Source: Candidatus Omnitrophota bacterium (GTDB lineage: Bacteria > Omnitrophota > Gorgyraeia > Pluralincolimonadales > Pluralincolimonadaceae). Taken from it: a stretch of 24,209 bases of DNA. Position numbers and translations under genes: made by a program. Shown in pieces: positions 8,555 through 16,297 of this stretch. The DNA lies in contig JAGUXU010000067.1 of NCBI GenBank assembly GCA_020061685.1, positions 1-24,209 of the forward strand. The letters are read 5' to 3'. Position 1 is the first letter of the stretch. Each line of letters opens with the position of its first letter. Below the pieces are notes generated by a model. The model worked only from the letters and a program-made list of their open reading frames with translations, was not told the origin of the DNA and did no database searches.

Positions 8555-9576
8555 GATGCGACCTTATCCTCCTGAGCTGGAACAACCTGGAGATCCTGAG
8601 GCAGTGCGTGGATTCTATCCTGCGATGCACCCATACCCCATCCCGCCTTATAATAGTCGATAACGGTTCCTCCGAGGCCGGCGTAAGGGAATATCTATCC
8701 TCCCTTAAGGGCAATGATGCGATACAGATCCGGCTTATATTTAATACGGTAAACGAGGGCTTCGCCAAGGGCATGAACAAAGGGATGAAGGCCTCTGATG
8801 CCCCTTACGTCTGCCTCCTGAACAACGACATATTAGTCAGCGACGGCTGGCTTGAAGAGATGATGAAAGTGGCCGCAGAAAATCCGGGTGTCGGCGTCGT
8901 AAACCCTTCGTCAAATAATTTCGGCCTGCGTTTCGGGAAGGGGAGGACCCTGGAGGAATTCGCCCGCTCCTTAAGGGACCAGAGCGGAAGATGGGTCGAG
9001 ATGGGCGGCTGTATCGGTTTCTGCATGCTGATCAAGAGGGAAGTGATAGAGAAGGTCGGGGACCTGGATGAAAGCTACGGCTACGCATATTTCGAGGACA
9101 CGGATTTCAGCCGCCGGGCGCAGGAAGCGGGGTACAAATGCGCGATGGCGAAAGGCAGTTACGTTTATCACGCCGAAGGAAAATCCGGGAAATTCTTAGA
9201 CGACAAAGACGCCTCCTTCGGGAGAAGCGCCGGGATATTCCGGGAGAAATGGGGTAAGCCGTTGAGGATAGCGTTTGCGGTCACCCGCGAAGACAGGGAA
9301 ACGCTCGGGCGCATAAAGCAGAAGGCGGAGGGCGAACTGAAAGCCCGTAACAGGGTCTGGATATTTTATAAAGAAGGCGTGGATATAAAGGGACTGCCCG
9401 AGCATCTGGACCTTATGCGCGAGGTATTGCCAAGAATGTTCTTTAACTTTTCGGTCTTTTGGAATATCATTAAGAAGAAGAAAAGATTCGACAGGCTATA
9501 CGTCGGTCCCGGCGCGCTACGTCAGGCGCTAAACCTTTACGGCCGGTTACGCAAGGCCGAGATAAAACAGTTATAG
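8545..9576 (+). CDS. GT2 glycosyltransferase (rhamnosyltransferase-like GT-A fold)
   Basis: The 343-aa product has a GT2 GT-A domain in its first 230 residues. It shows LILLSWNN at the N-terminus, IVDNGS (37-42), the metal/donor motif region LLNNDILVSDGW (91-102, D95) and the acceptor/base region FEDTDFSRRA (about 183-192). This is the style of WbbL/rhamnosyltransferase-like enzymes that extend O-antigen or exopolysaccharide chains in the cytoplasm. About 110 further residues follow (from about 235), rich in Lys/Arg and aromatics (FFNFSVFWNIIKKKKRF). They do not look like a known catalytic domain and may bind the membrane or a partner. The ATG is supported by GGAG at 8533-8536 (8-nt spacing) and overlaps the preceding gene by 10 nt. 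Confidence 0.88.
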   Translation: MEIRCDLILLSWNNLEILRQCVDSILRCTHTPSRLIIVDNGSSEAGVREYLSSLKGNDAIQIRLIFNTVNEGFAKGMNKGMKASDAPYVCLLNNDILVSDGWLEEMMKVAAENPGVGVVNPSSNNFGLRFGKGRTLEEFARSLRDQSGRWVEMGGCIGFCMLIKREVIEKVGDLDESYGYAYFEDTDFSRRAQEAGYKCAMAKGSYVYHAEGKSGKFLDDKDASFGRSAGIFREKWGKPLRIAFAVTREDRETLGRIKQKAEGELKARNRVWIFYKEGVDIKGLPEHLDLMREVLPRMFFNFSVFWNIIKKKKRFDRLYVGPGALRQALNLYGRLRKAEIKQL

Positions 9577-9582
9577 GTCGGC

Positions 9583-10401
9583 ATGGGAGATAAAACGCCT
9601 TTATCGGTCGTCATCATCGTCAAGAACGAAGAAAAAAGGATAGCGGACTGCCTGGAGAGCGTCACGTGGGCGGACGAGATAATCGTAGTGGATGATATGA
9701 GCTCCGATAAGACGGTCGAGATAGCGCGGCGATATACGGACAAGGTCTTTCAAAGGAAGATGGAAATAGAAGGTATCCACAGGAACTATGCCTACTCCCT
9801 TGCCGGGAACGAGTGGGTCCTTAGCCTGGATGCCGATGAGAAGGTGAGCCCCGGATTAAGAGACGAGATTATTAAGGTTGTGACTCAGGGAACGGATGCC
9901 GAAGTATCGGCATGCCGAAGAGATTCTTCGCAGAAAGACGAAATTCGGCATTGCGTCGTATTCGCCATACCGCTTCGTAACTATATAGGCGATTATTGGG
10001 TCAGATGGGGAGGCTGGTATCCGGCCTATAAGGACAGGTTGTTCAGGAAGGGGCGTTTCCGGTATGAGGAGGTAGACGTCCATCCCAGGCCGATATACGA
10101 GGGCAGATGCGGACGGCTGAAAGGCGAGATAATCCATTATTCTTACGAGGATTTCGGCGAATTAGTCGACTCCTTGAACGGTCAGACCTCCAAAGAGGCT
10201 CAGAAGTGGGCAATGACGGGAAGGAAGATGTCGCTGGCCAAGGCGCTATGGCGCGCCGCAGACAGGTTTATACGCAGTTTTATATCAAAGAAGGGTTATA
10301 AAGACGGCGTAGTCGGCCTGATGGTGGCATGGAACAGCGGATTATATCAGATCTTAAGTTACGCCAAATACTGGGAGTCCGATGCAAAGAGCAAGGCTTA
10401 G
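9583..10401 (+). CDS. GT2 glycosyltransferase, WaaE/KdtX-like, first of a tandem pair, with in-frame palindromic insertion
   Basis: The 272-aa GT2 enzyme resembles the WaaE/KdtX LPS-core beta-glucosyltransferase group: SVVIIVKNEE, ADEIIVVDDMSSD (30-42), LSLDADEKVSPGLR with the DxD-type motif D83-A84-D85, and WGGWYP around 142-147. The downstream paralogue aligns along its whole length, including the shared late AKYWE motif. Relative to that copy, this protein has about 18 extra residues at about 102-124 (QGTDAEVSACRRDSSQK and following). They are encoded by a segment bounded by inverted repeats (9896-9951), suggesting an in-frame insertion of a small palindromic element. The frame stays open and the DxD and WGGWY motifs are intact, so the gene is probably functional. 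It starts 6 nt after the previous stop and overlaps the next gene by 20 nt. Confidence 0.88.
   Translation: MGDKTPLSVVIIVKNEEKRIADCLESVTWADEIIVVDDMSSDKTVEIARRYTDKVFQRKMEIEGIHRNYAYSLAGNEWVLSLDADEKVSPGLRDEIIKVVTQGTDAEVSACRRDSSQKDEIRHCVVFAIPLRNYIGDYWVRWGGWYPAYKDRLFRKGRFRYEEVDVHPRPIYEGRCGRLKGEIIHYSYEDFGELVDSLNGQTSKEAQKWAMTGRKMSLAKALWRAADRFIRSFISKKGYKDGVVGLMVAWNSGLYQILSYAKYWESDAKSKA
9896..9951. repeat. Palindromic element-like segment inside a GT2 gene
   Basis: The 56-bp segment starts with ATGCCGAA (9896-9903) and ends with its exact reverse complement TTCGGCAT (9944-9951). Inside it, ATGCCGA/TCGGCAT (9896-9902 with 9907-9913) forms a 7-bp hairpin with a 4-nt loop, TCGGCATGCCGA (9907-9918) is a perfect 12-bp palindrome, and CGAAGA/TCTTCG (9916-9921 with 9925-9930) forms another hairpin. 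The region coincides with the roughly 18-residue excess over the paralogous gene. In-frame palindromic elements are known from other bacteria, such as Rickettsia RPEs. That this is one of that general kind is inference. Confidence 0.55.
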
Positions 10402-11152
10402 CGTCGTTATACTGACCAAGAACGCGCAGGACTCCGTGAAGGACTGCCTCGAGAGCGTAAAATGGGCCGACGAGATAATCATCGTCGACGGATACTCGAC
10501 CGATTCTACCGTGGAGATATGCAGGAAGTACACGGATAAAATAGTCAAAAGCGAATTCAAGGGGTTCGCGAACGAAAGGAACCTGGGGACAGATAATTCA
10601 ACCGGCGATTGGATCCTGCAGCTGGATTCTGACGAAGTCGTGACGCCCGGGCTCAGAGAAGCGATCAGCCGGATACTTGAGTCGCCGGGCCCTTATACCA
10701 GTTATAAATTCAGGCGCAAGAATTATTTCCTCGGCCATCCGATGAGATACGGCGGCTGGTACCATTATTCGGCGCATTTCTTCAAAAAGGGATCCGCGAG
10801 ATACGAGGGGCTGGTCCACGAACGGCTTAGATCGGAAGGCGGGCAGGGGACGATAGAGGCCGAGGTCGAGCACAGGCCTTTCAATTCGATCTCGGAGTTC
10901 GTCTCCAGGCAGAACAGGTATACCGGTTATGAAGCGAGGGACATGCTTGCCGAGAAAGGGGTCTTGAGCAAGAGGGCCGTACTCGGCAACCTGTATCTCA
11001 GGCCGGTCAAATTATTTTGGAAGTTATATATAAAAAAACAGGGGTTCCGCGAAGGAAAGCACGGTTTCATATTCTCAATAATGTATTCTTTCGTCCATTT
11101 TTTGAAATGGGCCAAATACTGGGAACTGACATATGGTAAAAAAACAGCGTAA
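10382..11152 (+). CDS. GT2 glycosyltransferase, WaaE/KdtX-like, second of a tandem pair
   Basis: This 256-aa GT2 protein is the paralogue of the gene just upstream. Shared features in order are SVVILTKN, CLESVKWADEIIIVDG (22-37), the metal-binding LDSDEVVTPGLR (D82-S83-D84), YGGWYHY (123-129), and the late WAKYWEL motif. The family transfers glucose or a similar sugar onto LPS core or related acceptors from a nucleotide-sugar donor. This copy lacks the palindrome-encoded insertion and so represents the ordinary length. Identity between the copies is moderate by eye, so they have probably taken on different acceptors. The ATG at 10382 is preceded by GGGAG (10373-10377, a short 4-nt spacer) and lies inside the end of copy 1. 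The gene overlaps gmhB by 20 nt. Confidence 0.88.
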   Translation: MQRARLSVVILTKNAQDSVKDCLESVKWADEIIIVDGYSTDSTVEICRKYTDKIVKSEFKGFANERNLGTDNSTGDWILQLDSDEVVTPGLREAISRILESPGPYTSYKFRRKNYFLGHPMRYGGWYHYSAHFFKKGSARYEGLVHERLRSEGGQGTIEAEVEHRPFNSISEFVSRQNRYTGYEARDMLAEKGVLSKRAVLGNLYLRPVKLFWKLYIKKQGFREGKHGFIFSIMYSFVHFLKWAKYWELTYGKKTA

Positions 11153-11711
11153 AGTGATATTCCTCGATAGGGACGGCGTAATAAATAAGGACCCTGAAAG
11201 CATCAATAAATACAGCTACGTCACCAGATGGAGTGAATTTAAATTTCTGCCGGGGGCAAAGCGCGCCATAAAGAAATTAACGGATGCCGGCTACGTGATC
11301 TACATCATCTCGAATCAGGCCGGGATAGCGAAAGGCTATTTCACGCTTAAGGCGCTCGCGGGCATTACCAGGAATATGCTGCGCGAGATAAAGAGCGCCG
11401 GCGGGCGGATAGCGGGGGTCTTTTATTGCCCTCACAGGAATGAGGACAACTGCAGCTGCAGAAAGCCCAAAGTCGGGCTGTTCGAGAAGGCGCTTAAGAA
11501 AGGGGATATAGACTTCAGGGATAGTTTTTTCATCGGAGACAAGATCATAGATGTGCAGGCGGGCCGGGCTATTGGCTGCAGGACGGTCCTGGTCTTATGC
11601 GGGAAAGAAAGTGCCGGGAATAAAAAAAATTGGAAACTCAAACCGGATCACGTAGGGCGCGATCTGGCGGATGCCGTCGATTGGATCTTAAGAAAGCGAG
11701 GTAAGAGATAA
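11133..11711 (+). CDS. gmhB: GmhB-like D,D-heptose 1,7-bisphosphate 7-phosphatase (HAD family)
   Basis: The 192-aa protein is a HAD phosphatase of the GmhB/histidinol-phosphatase group. Motif I is FLDRDGVINKD (D12 nucleophile, D14 acid/base), motif II is SNQAGIAKGYF (S60, N61), the zinc loop has C99, H101, C107 and C109 (CPH...CSC), the KPK motif is at 111-113, and motif IV is GDKIID (D136, D140). GmhB removes the C7 phosphate from heptose 1,7-bisphosphate on the way to ADP-heptose, the donor used by GT9 heptosyltransferases. Two GT9 genes upstream in the same operon support that role. The HAD motifs alone also allow histidinol-phosphatase activity. The ATG lies inside the preceding GT2 gene. 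The TAA stop shares one base with the next ATG (TAATG). Confidence 0.85.
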   Translation: MVKKQRKVIFLDRDGVINKDPESINKYSYVTRWSEFKFLPGAKRAIKKLTDAGYVIYIISNQAGIAKGYFTLKALAGITRNMLREIKSAGGRIAGVFYCPHRNEDNCSCRKPKVGLFEKALKKGDIDFRDSFFIGDKIIDVQAGRAIGCRTVLVLCGKESAGNKKNWKLKPDHVGRDLADAVDWILRKRGKR

Positions 11712-12835
11712 TGAAGATATTCATCGTGCATGCGCCGGCCGGCGCCGGCCATAAAAGGGCGGCGGAGGCGATCAAGGACGCTTTTGACAGGGCCAAGACC
11801 ACCCACGACGTCCGCGTGGTCAACTCTCTCGATTACACCAACCCGATGTTCAGCCGTTCATATCCATGGGGATATAATTTTCTGGTCTCGAAGGCGCCGT
11901 TTTTATGGGGTTTTTTCTTTTACCTGACGGACTTTAAGCCCTTTCAGTTTTTTATGAGCCCTATCAGGCGGCTTGCCAACTTTGTAAACGGGTTCGGGTT
12001 CTACCGCTTTATAATAAGGGAGAATCCCGATTGCGTCATCTCCACACATTTTTTGTCGACGGATATCGTCTCGAACCTGAAGGCGCTGAAGCTTTATAGC
12101 GGCAAACACATAACCTGTGTTACCGACTACGGCGTCCACGCCTTCTGGATAGCCAAGCACGTCGATAATTATGTAGTGGCCTCCGAATATTCCAAGAAAG
12201 AATTGATCGCGAAGGGAATAGCCGCGGAAAAGATAAGGATACTCGGCATCCCGGTCCAGCATAAATTCACCGAGAAACTGGACAGGGAAACCGCCGTCAG
12301 GAAACTCGGCCTGAAGGAAGGTCTCTTCAATATCCTCATAATAGGCGGCGGGCTCGGGGTGGGGCCGATACCGGCCCTGGTAAAGGTCATCTCCGGTTGC
12401 GCGTGCCCCTTCCAATTGATAGTGGTCTGCGGCAACAATAAGGAATTGGTCGACGAGCTTCAGGGTCTGGCCTCCGGCGCGAAGATGCCGGTAAAGGTCT
12501 ACGGATTCGTGGAAAACGTAAACGAACTTATGGATGCCTCCGACGTGATGATATCAAAGCCGGGAGGTTTGAGCATATCCGAGGCGCTTCTAAAAGGCCT
12601 GCCTGTTTTGGTGTCCTCATATATTGCCGGCCACGAGGAGAAGAACCTGAGGTTCCTTGAAAAGAATAATGTCGGCATAGGCCTAAAGAACGTCGGTGAG
12701 GCGCTGCAGAGATTGCAGGCATTATACGCCTCAAAGGACCTGCTTAATTCGATGAAGGAGAAAGCAAAGCAACTGGGAAAGCCCTCTGCCGCGGATGATA
12801 TCGCGCTGTTGGCGCTGGAGACGATAAAGGGATGA
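11711..12835 (+). CDS. Diacylglycerol glucosyltransferase-like protein (UgtP/MGDG synthase family, GT28)
   Basis: The 374-aa protein matches the MGDG-synthase/UgtP group of peripheral membrane GT-B enzymes, which add glucose or galactose to diacylglycerol to make membrane glycolipids. The N-terminal HAPAGAGHKRAAEAI (7-21) is the hallmark MGDG_synth start. VNSLDYTNPMF and a hydrophobic/aromatic stretch around 55-82 would contact the membrane and lipid. The donor domain shows IIGGGLGVG (200-208), YGFVENVNELM and KPGGLSISEAL (283-293) with E291. Lipid acceptor and sugar are not certain; an isoprenoid or lipid A-like acceptor is possible. GAGG at 11698-11701 (9-nt spacing) supports the ATG. The gene closes the glycan block and overlaps the uracil-DNA glycosylase gene (ATGA). 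Confidence 0.87.
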   Translation: MKIFIVHAPAGAGHKRAAEAIKDAFDRAKTTHDVRVVNSLDYTNPMFSRSYPWGYNFLVSKAPFLWGFFFYLTDFKPFQFFMSPIRRLANFVNGFGFYRFIIRENPDCVISTHFLSTDIVSNLKALKLYSGKHITCVTDYGVHAFWIAKHVDNYVVASEYSKKELIAKGIAAEKIRILGIPVQHKFTEKLDRETAVRKLGLKEGLFNILIIGGGLGVGPIPALVKVISGCACPFQLIVVCGNNKELVDELQGLASGAKMPVKVYGFVENVNELMDASDVMISKPGGLSISEALLKGLPVLVSSYIAGHEEKNLRFLEKNNVGIGLKNVGEALQRLQALYASKDLLNSMKEKAKQLGKPSAADDIALLALETIKG

Positions 12836-13533
12836 GCGAGCTTAATACAAAGACGGAGCTCTTAAACGTCATAAGAGATATAAAGGCCTATATCAAGGCC
12901 GAGAAGGAATATGACGCAGAGGAGATACCGATGCCGGGCACGGCCGTTTCCGAAGCGGGGAAAGCGCCTGCCTCCTCGAAATCCGGTACGCTTCTTTCTC
13001 TCAAGAACGAAGCCCTGAACTGCAGGGCCTGTCCTCTTCACAAGACGAGGAGGAACGTGGTCTTCGGGGACGGGGATCCGGGCGCGAAATTAGTCTTCGT
13101 CGGCGAAGCCCCGGGTTACGATGAGGATCTGCAGGGCCTTCCTTTTGTCGGGCAGGCGGGAAAACTCCTGACCAAGATGATAGAGGCGATGGGGCTTTCG
13201 CGCGACAGAGTATATATTTGTAACGTACTGAAATGCCGCCCGCCGGAGAATAGGCAGCCGCAGCCGGAAGAAGTGACCGCCTGCAAAGGATATCTCTCAA
13301 GACAGATAGAGATCATCTCACCTAAGGTCATCTGTTGCCTCGGCAGGCACGCTGCCTGCGCTCTTCTGGAGACAGAGGAGCCGATATCGAAGATAAGAGG
13401 CAAGGAGATCGATTTTAAGGGTGTTATCCTGGTCCCCACCTTCCATCCCGCCTATCTTTTAAGAAATCCGTCCGCCAAGAAAGAAGCCTGGGAAGATTTA
13501 AAGAAGATAAAGAGGATCCTCTCGGAGGTTTAG
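12832..13533 (+). CDS. Family 4 (Fe-S) uracil-DNA glycosylase
   Basis: The product is 233 aa: about 55 variable N-terminal residues, then a family 4 UDG domain. Motif A is GEAPGYDED (91-99), motif B is HPAYLLRNP (205-213), and the four [4Fe-4S] ligands C64, C67, C135 and C151 are present in the usual spacing. These enzymes excise uracil from DNA after cytosine deamination or dUTP misincorporation and start base-excision repair. The family is related to the N-terminal region of the phage SPO1 DNA polymerase and is often annotated so. The N-terminal extension, rich in Ala/Glu/Lys, looks disordered and is seen in many bacterial members. The ATG overlaps the glycolipid glucosyltransferase stop, so the gene is probably co-transcribed with the glycan operon. 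It carries the ribosome site for priA in its last codons. Confidence 0.92.
   Translation: MSELNTKTELLNVIRDIKAYIKAEKEYDAEEIPMPGTAVSEAGKAPASSKSGTLLSLKNEALNCRACPLHKTRRNVVFGDGDPGAKLVFVGEAPGYDEDLQGLPFVGQAGKLLTKMIEAMGLSRDRVYICNVLKCRPPENRQPQPEEVTACKGYLSRQIEIISPKVICCLGRHAACALLETEEPISKIRGKEIDFKGVILVPTFHPAYLLRNPSAKKEAWEDLKKIKRILSEV
13524..13528 (+). promoter_or_regulatory. Ribosome binding site fixing the TTG start of priA
   Basis: GGAGG lies in the last codons of the uracil-DNA glycosylase gene, 6 nt before TTG 13535. This spacing, and the absence of any ATG near the family N-terminus, decide the priA start. Confidence 0.75.
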
Positions 13534-13534
13534 T

Positions 13535-15541
13535 TTGCCAGTCAAGGAATACGCCGAAATAGCCGTAGGGCTGCCCGTCAGGAAACCGTTCCATTATAAG
13601 GTCCCGCAGGAATTAAGGGATAAGGTAGACGTCGGAAAGCGGGTCTGGGTGCCGTTCGGCAACCGGAGGCTCGTCGGTTATATCACCGGTTTTGTCGATA
13701 AAGCCGAAGTCGAAGAAGTCAAACCTATCTTGTCCGTGATAGACGAAGAAGGGCCTCTTCTCGATAGCCGCCTCCTGGAACTCACGAAGTGGATAGCGGA
13801 TTATTATCATTCGTCGTGGGGTGAGGCGATCGAAGCGGCCGTACCCGGCCCGTTAAAGAAGGGCAAGACCAAGGTCAGCCCGAGACATCCCTTGCCGGAA
13901 GATATCTATGAGCCTACGCGCAACTTTAAACCGACCACTGAACAGGATGCCGCTTTAAAGCCGATCCTTGAGTCGCTCTCGGGTCGCAAAGACGACGTGT
14001 ATCTATTACATGGCATTACCGGCAGCGGCAAGACGGAGATATACCTTCAGGCTATCGAACACGCGCTGAAATTAGGCAGGTCGGCGATAGTCCTGGTCCC
14101 CGAGATCTCGCTTACGCCGCAGGCGATAGAGAGGTTTAAGTCCAGATACGGCGCTATCGTCGCGGTTCTCCATAGCAGGCTCCTTGAAAGCGAGAGATTC
14201 CTGGAGTGGAAGAAATTAAAAGACGGTTCGGCAAGGATCGCCGTGGGAGCGCGTTCGGCCATCTTCGCCCCGCTTAGGGACTTGGGCCTTATAGTCATCG
14301 ACGAAGAACATGAGACGTCCTATAAACAGGACGATGCGCCCAGATACAACGCCAGAGACGTGGCGGTAATGCGGGCGAAACTGTCCGAGGGCACCGTGAT
14401 CCTGGGGAGCGCTACGCCGTCGATCGAGAGCTATTATAAAGCCGTATCGGGGGAATATAAATTATTGCGGTTGACGGAGCGCATAGAGAAGAGAAAACTT
14501 CCCAAGGTAGAGATCATCGACATGCGCGAGGAGATGCTGAATACGAAGCAGGTCTCGATCTTTTCGCGCGTCCTGGAACATGCCATTGCCGATACCCTTA
14601 AGAGGCGCGGGCAGATAATGCTGTTCCTTAACAGGCGGGGATTTTCGACATTCATAAATTGCAAGAAGTGCGGCTATGTGGTCAAGTGCAGGTATTGCAA
14701 CGTATCCCTGACGTATCACTTCGACACCAAGAAATTAAACTGCCATTATTGCAATTATCAGGTCTCGCCTCCCGCGGCGTGCCCCAAATGCAAGAGCGAA
14801 GATATAAGATATTTCGGGATCGGGACCCAAAAGGTAGAGAGCGAGGCCGCGCGCCTGTTTCCCGGCGCCAATATCGGGAGGATGGACACCGACGCGACGG
14901 CAAAGAGAGGGTCCCATAGGCAGATCTTGAGCGATTTCAGGAAGCACAAGTTAGATGTCCTTATCGGCACGCAGATGATCGCAAAAGGACATGATTTTCC
15001 CAGGGTCATGCTGGTGGGCGTCGTCTCCGCGGATACCGCCCTGAATCTGCCGGATTTCAGGGCGAGCGAGAGGACATTTAACCTCCTTACGCAGGTCGCG
15101 GGCCGGGCAGGCCGCGGCTCCGAACCCGGTAAGGTGATCGTCCAGACCTATTCTCCGACGCATTATGCGATCGAAAAAAGCATCACTCACGATTACGTGG
15201 GGTTCTACGACAAGGAGATAGAGTTCAGGCGTGAGTTGAATTATCCGCCCTTTACCCATATCATCGAGATAAAACTGCGGGGAAGGAACGAGGAGAAGGT
15301 CATAAAGGCGGCTCACGATCTCGCGGCGGATCTAAACGCCGTAGCCGATCCCAAATCCGTCGGGATCGTCGGTCCGGCGCCCGAATTCATCTCTAAGATC
15401 AAAGGACAGTTCAGGTGGACCATGCTCTTGAAGGGAGAGTCTCCCCGAGATATCTGCGGGTTGATCGACGGGTCTTTGGGCAGGCTCAAGGGCAAGTCGG
15501 GACTGATAATAACTGTGGATGTCGACCCTATGGGGTTATAA
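13535..15541 (+). CDS. priA: Primosomal protein N' (replication restart helicase PriA)
   Basis: PriA, a 3'-5' superfamily 2 helicase, recognises abandoned forks and D-loops and reloads the replisome. The 668-aa chain has the N-terminal 3'-DNA-binding domain (about 1-100, beginning EIAVGLPVRKPFHY), Walker A GITGSGKTE (160-168), DEEH (256-259), GSATPS (301-306), a zinc-binding insert with eight cysteines (C376, C379, C385, C388, C403, C406, C416, C419), and the helicase motifs GTQMIAKGHDF and QVAGRAGRG (520-528). All catalytic and zinc residues are present. It is somewhat shorter than E. coli PriA (732 aa), mostly from shorter linkers. The TTG start is set by GGAGG 6 nt upstream. The gene ends 28 nt from the convergent TPR gene with no clear terminator between. 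PriA beside def-fmt is a common bacterial neighbourhood. Confidence 0.97.
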   Translation: MPVKEYAEIAVGLPVRKPFHYKVPQELRDKVDVGKRVWVPFGNRRLVGYITGFVDKAEVEEVKPILSVIDEEGPLLDSRLLELTKWIADYYHSSWGEAIEAAVPGPLKKGKTKVSPRHPLPEDIYEPTRNFKPTTEQDAALKPILESLSGRKDDVYLLHGITGSGKTEIYLQAIEHALKLGRSAIVLVPEISLTPQAIERFKSRYGAIVAVLHSRLLESERFLEWKKLKDGSARIAVGARSAIFAPLRDLGLIVIDEEHETSYKQDDAPRYNARDVAVMRAKLSEGTVILGSATPSIESYYKAVSGEYKLLRLTERIEKRKLPKVEIIDMREEMLNTKQVSIFSRVLEHAIADTLKRRGQIMLFLNRRGFSTFINCKKCGYVVKCRYCNVSLTYHFDTKKLNCHYCNYQVSPPAACPKCKSEDIRYFGIGTQKVESEAARLFPGANIGRMDTDATAKRGSHRQILSDFRKHKLDVLIGTQMIAKGHDFPRVMLVGVVSADTALNLPDFRASERTFNLLTQVAGRAGRGSEPGKVIVQTYSPTHYAIEKSITHDYVGFYDKEIEFRRELNYPPFTHIIEIKLRGRNEEKVIKAAHDLAADLNAVADPKSVGIVGPAPEFISKIKGQFRWTMLLKGESPRDICGLIDGSLGRLKGKSGLIITVDVDPMGL

Positions 15542-15569
15542 ATACATCCTTACATATTGACTGCATTCA

Positions 15570-16205
15570 TTATTGATTTTGTTGGGGATTCGCGAAGCTT
15601 CCCTTGAGGGTCTTGAGGGCGTCGAGGTCCTTGATAGCGCGTTCAGCCTCGATGTCGTTGGGATTTACTCTTAAAGTCGCCTCGTAATAAGCGCGCGCTT
15701 TATCATAATTATCGATGCTCTTGTAAAGTTGCCCCAGTTTCTCGAGGGCCTTATAGTTTTTCTTGTCTATCATGGGGATACCCTCGAGTATTTTTATGGC
15801 GTTAAATGTCTGCCCTTCACTTAAGAGGCACTCCGCCATGGCGCTTAAGGTCTTTGTGTTGCAGGGGTCCAACTTCATCGCTTTCTCGAGTTGATATATG
15901 GCCTCCCAGTTCCTGCCTCTTTTTTGGAGGGAAAAGCCCTTAAGCGTCGGAAATAAGGCCGATATCTTGGAGAAGATCACCCTTATCTTCAAGGGGTCGG
16001 GAGTTTTTTTCTGTTTCTCCCATAAGGCGAACCACAGGAAGTAACGGGCCTCGGCCAGATCCTGTTTTAGCGCCAATGCCGCGCCGAACAATTCGACGGC
16101 ATAATCATAGTTCTCCCTTTTCACCGCCGCTATACCCTTTTCGTAATAATCCTTTACCTCTTTGGGTATATTGTCGTTCTGCGTCAGGTCAGCCCCGTTA
16201 GACAT
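15570..16205 (-). CDS. TPR-repeat protein of unknown function
   Basis: This is the only minus-strand gene in the window, 211 aa, with no signal peptide or membrane segment, so it is probably cytoplasmic. Tetratricopeptide-like helical pairs are visible at about 15-48 (YYEKGIAAVKRENYDYAVEL, ALALKQDLAEA), 97-130 (GRNWEAIYQLEKAMKLDP) and 151-184 (YKALEKLGQLYKS, YDKARAYYEATLRVNPND). TPRs are protein-interaction scaffolds; the partner is unknown. The ATG has AGGAG at 16212-16216 (6-nt spacing) and a perfect consensus promoter immediately upstream, so it is a monocistronic unit likely expressed strongly in vegetative growth. It lies convergent to priA and divergent from def, splitting the usual priA-def-fmt order. 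Confidence 0.85.
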   Translation of the reverse strand: MSNGADLTQNDNIPKEVKDYYEKGIAAVKRENYDYAVELFGAALALKQDLAEARYFLWFALWEKQKKTPDPLKIRVIFSKISALFPTLKGFSLQKRGRNWEAIYQLEKAMKLDPCNTKTLSAMAECLLSEGQTFNAIKILEGIPMIDKKNYKALEKLGQLYKSIDNYDKARAYYEATLRVNPNDIEAERAIKDLDALKTLKGSFANPQQNQ

Positions 16206-16225
16206 AATAAACTCCTATATCGAGG

Positions 16226-16254
16226 ATTATAGAACACAGGGGCAGGGGTGTCAA
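16226..16254 (-). promoter_or_regulatory. Perfect-consensus sigma-70 promoter for the TPR gene
   Basis: On the minus strand TTGACA (16254-16249) and TATAAT (16231-16226) are both exact consensus hexamers with an optimal 17-nt spacer. The predicted start, near 16219, leaves a leader of only about 14 nt containing AGGAG (16216-16212). The match is seen directly; strong housekeeping expression is inferred. Confidence 0.8.
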
Positions 16255-16267
16255 TTGTTTTTTAGGT

Positions 16268-16297
16268 TTGGATTTAAGGCCCTTTTTATAGTAAAAT
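16268..16297 (+). promoter_or_regulatory. Possible promoter for def-fmt
   Basis: TTGGAT (16268-16273) and TAAAAT (16292-16297) with an 18-nt spacer lie 28 nt before the def start. TATAGT at 16287-16292 is an alternative -10. The match is moderate (-35 3/6, -10 5/6). A promoter is expected here because def is the first gene of its strand after the divergent TPR gene. Confidence 0.4.

Noticed and set aside
11737..11750. Perfect 14-bp GC-rich palindrome GGCCGGCGCCGGCC just after a start codon
   Set aside because: It encodes the conserved APAGAGH motif of the glucosyltransferase, so the symmetry is explained by Ala/Gly codons. A local hairpin effect on translation is possible but unsupported.
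15542..15569. Bidirectional terminator expected between convergent priA and the TPR gene
   Set aside because: The 28-nt gap is AT-rich but shows no stable inverted repeat on either strand.
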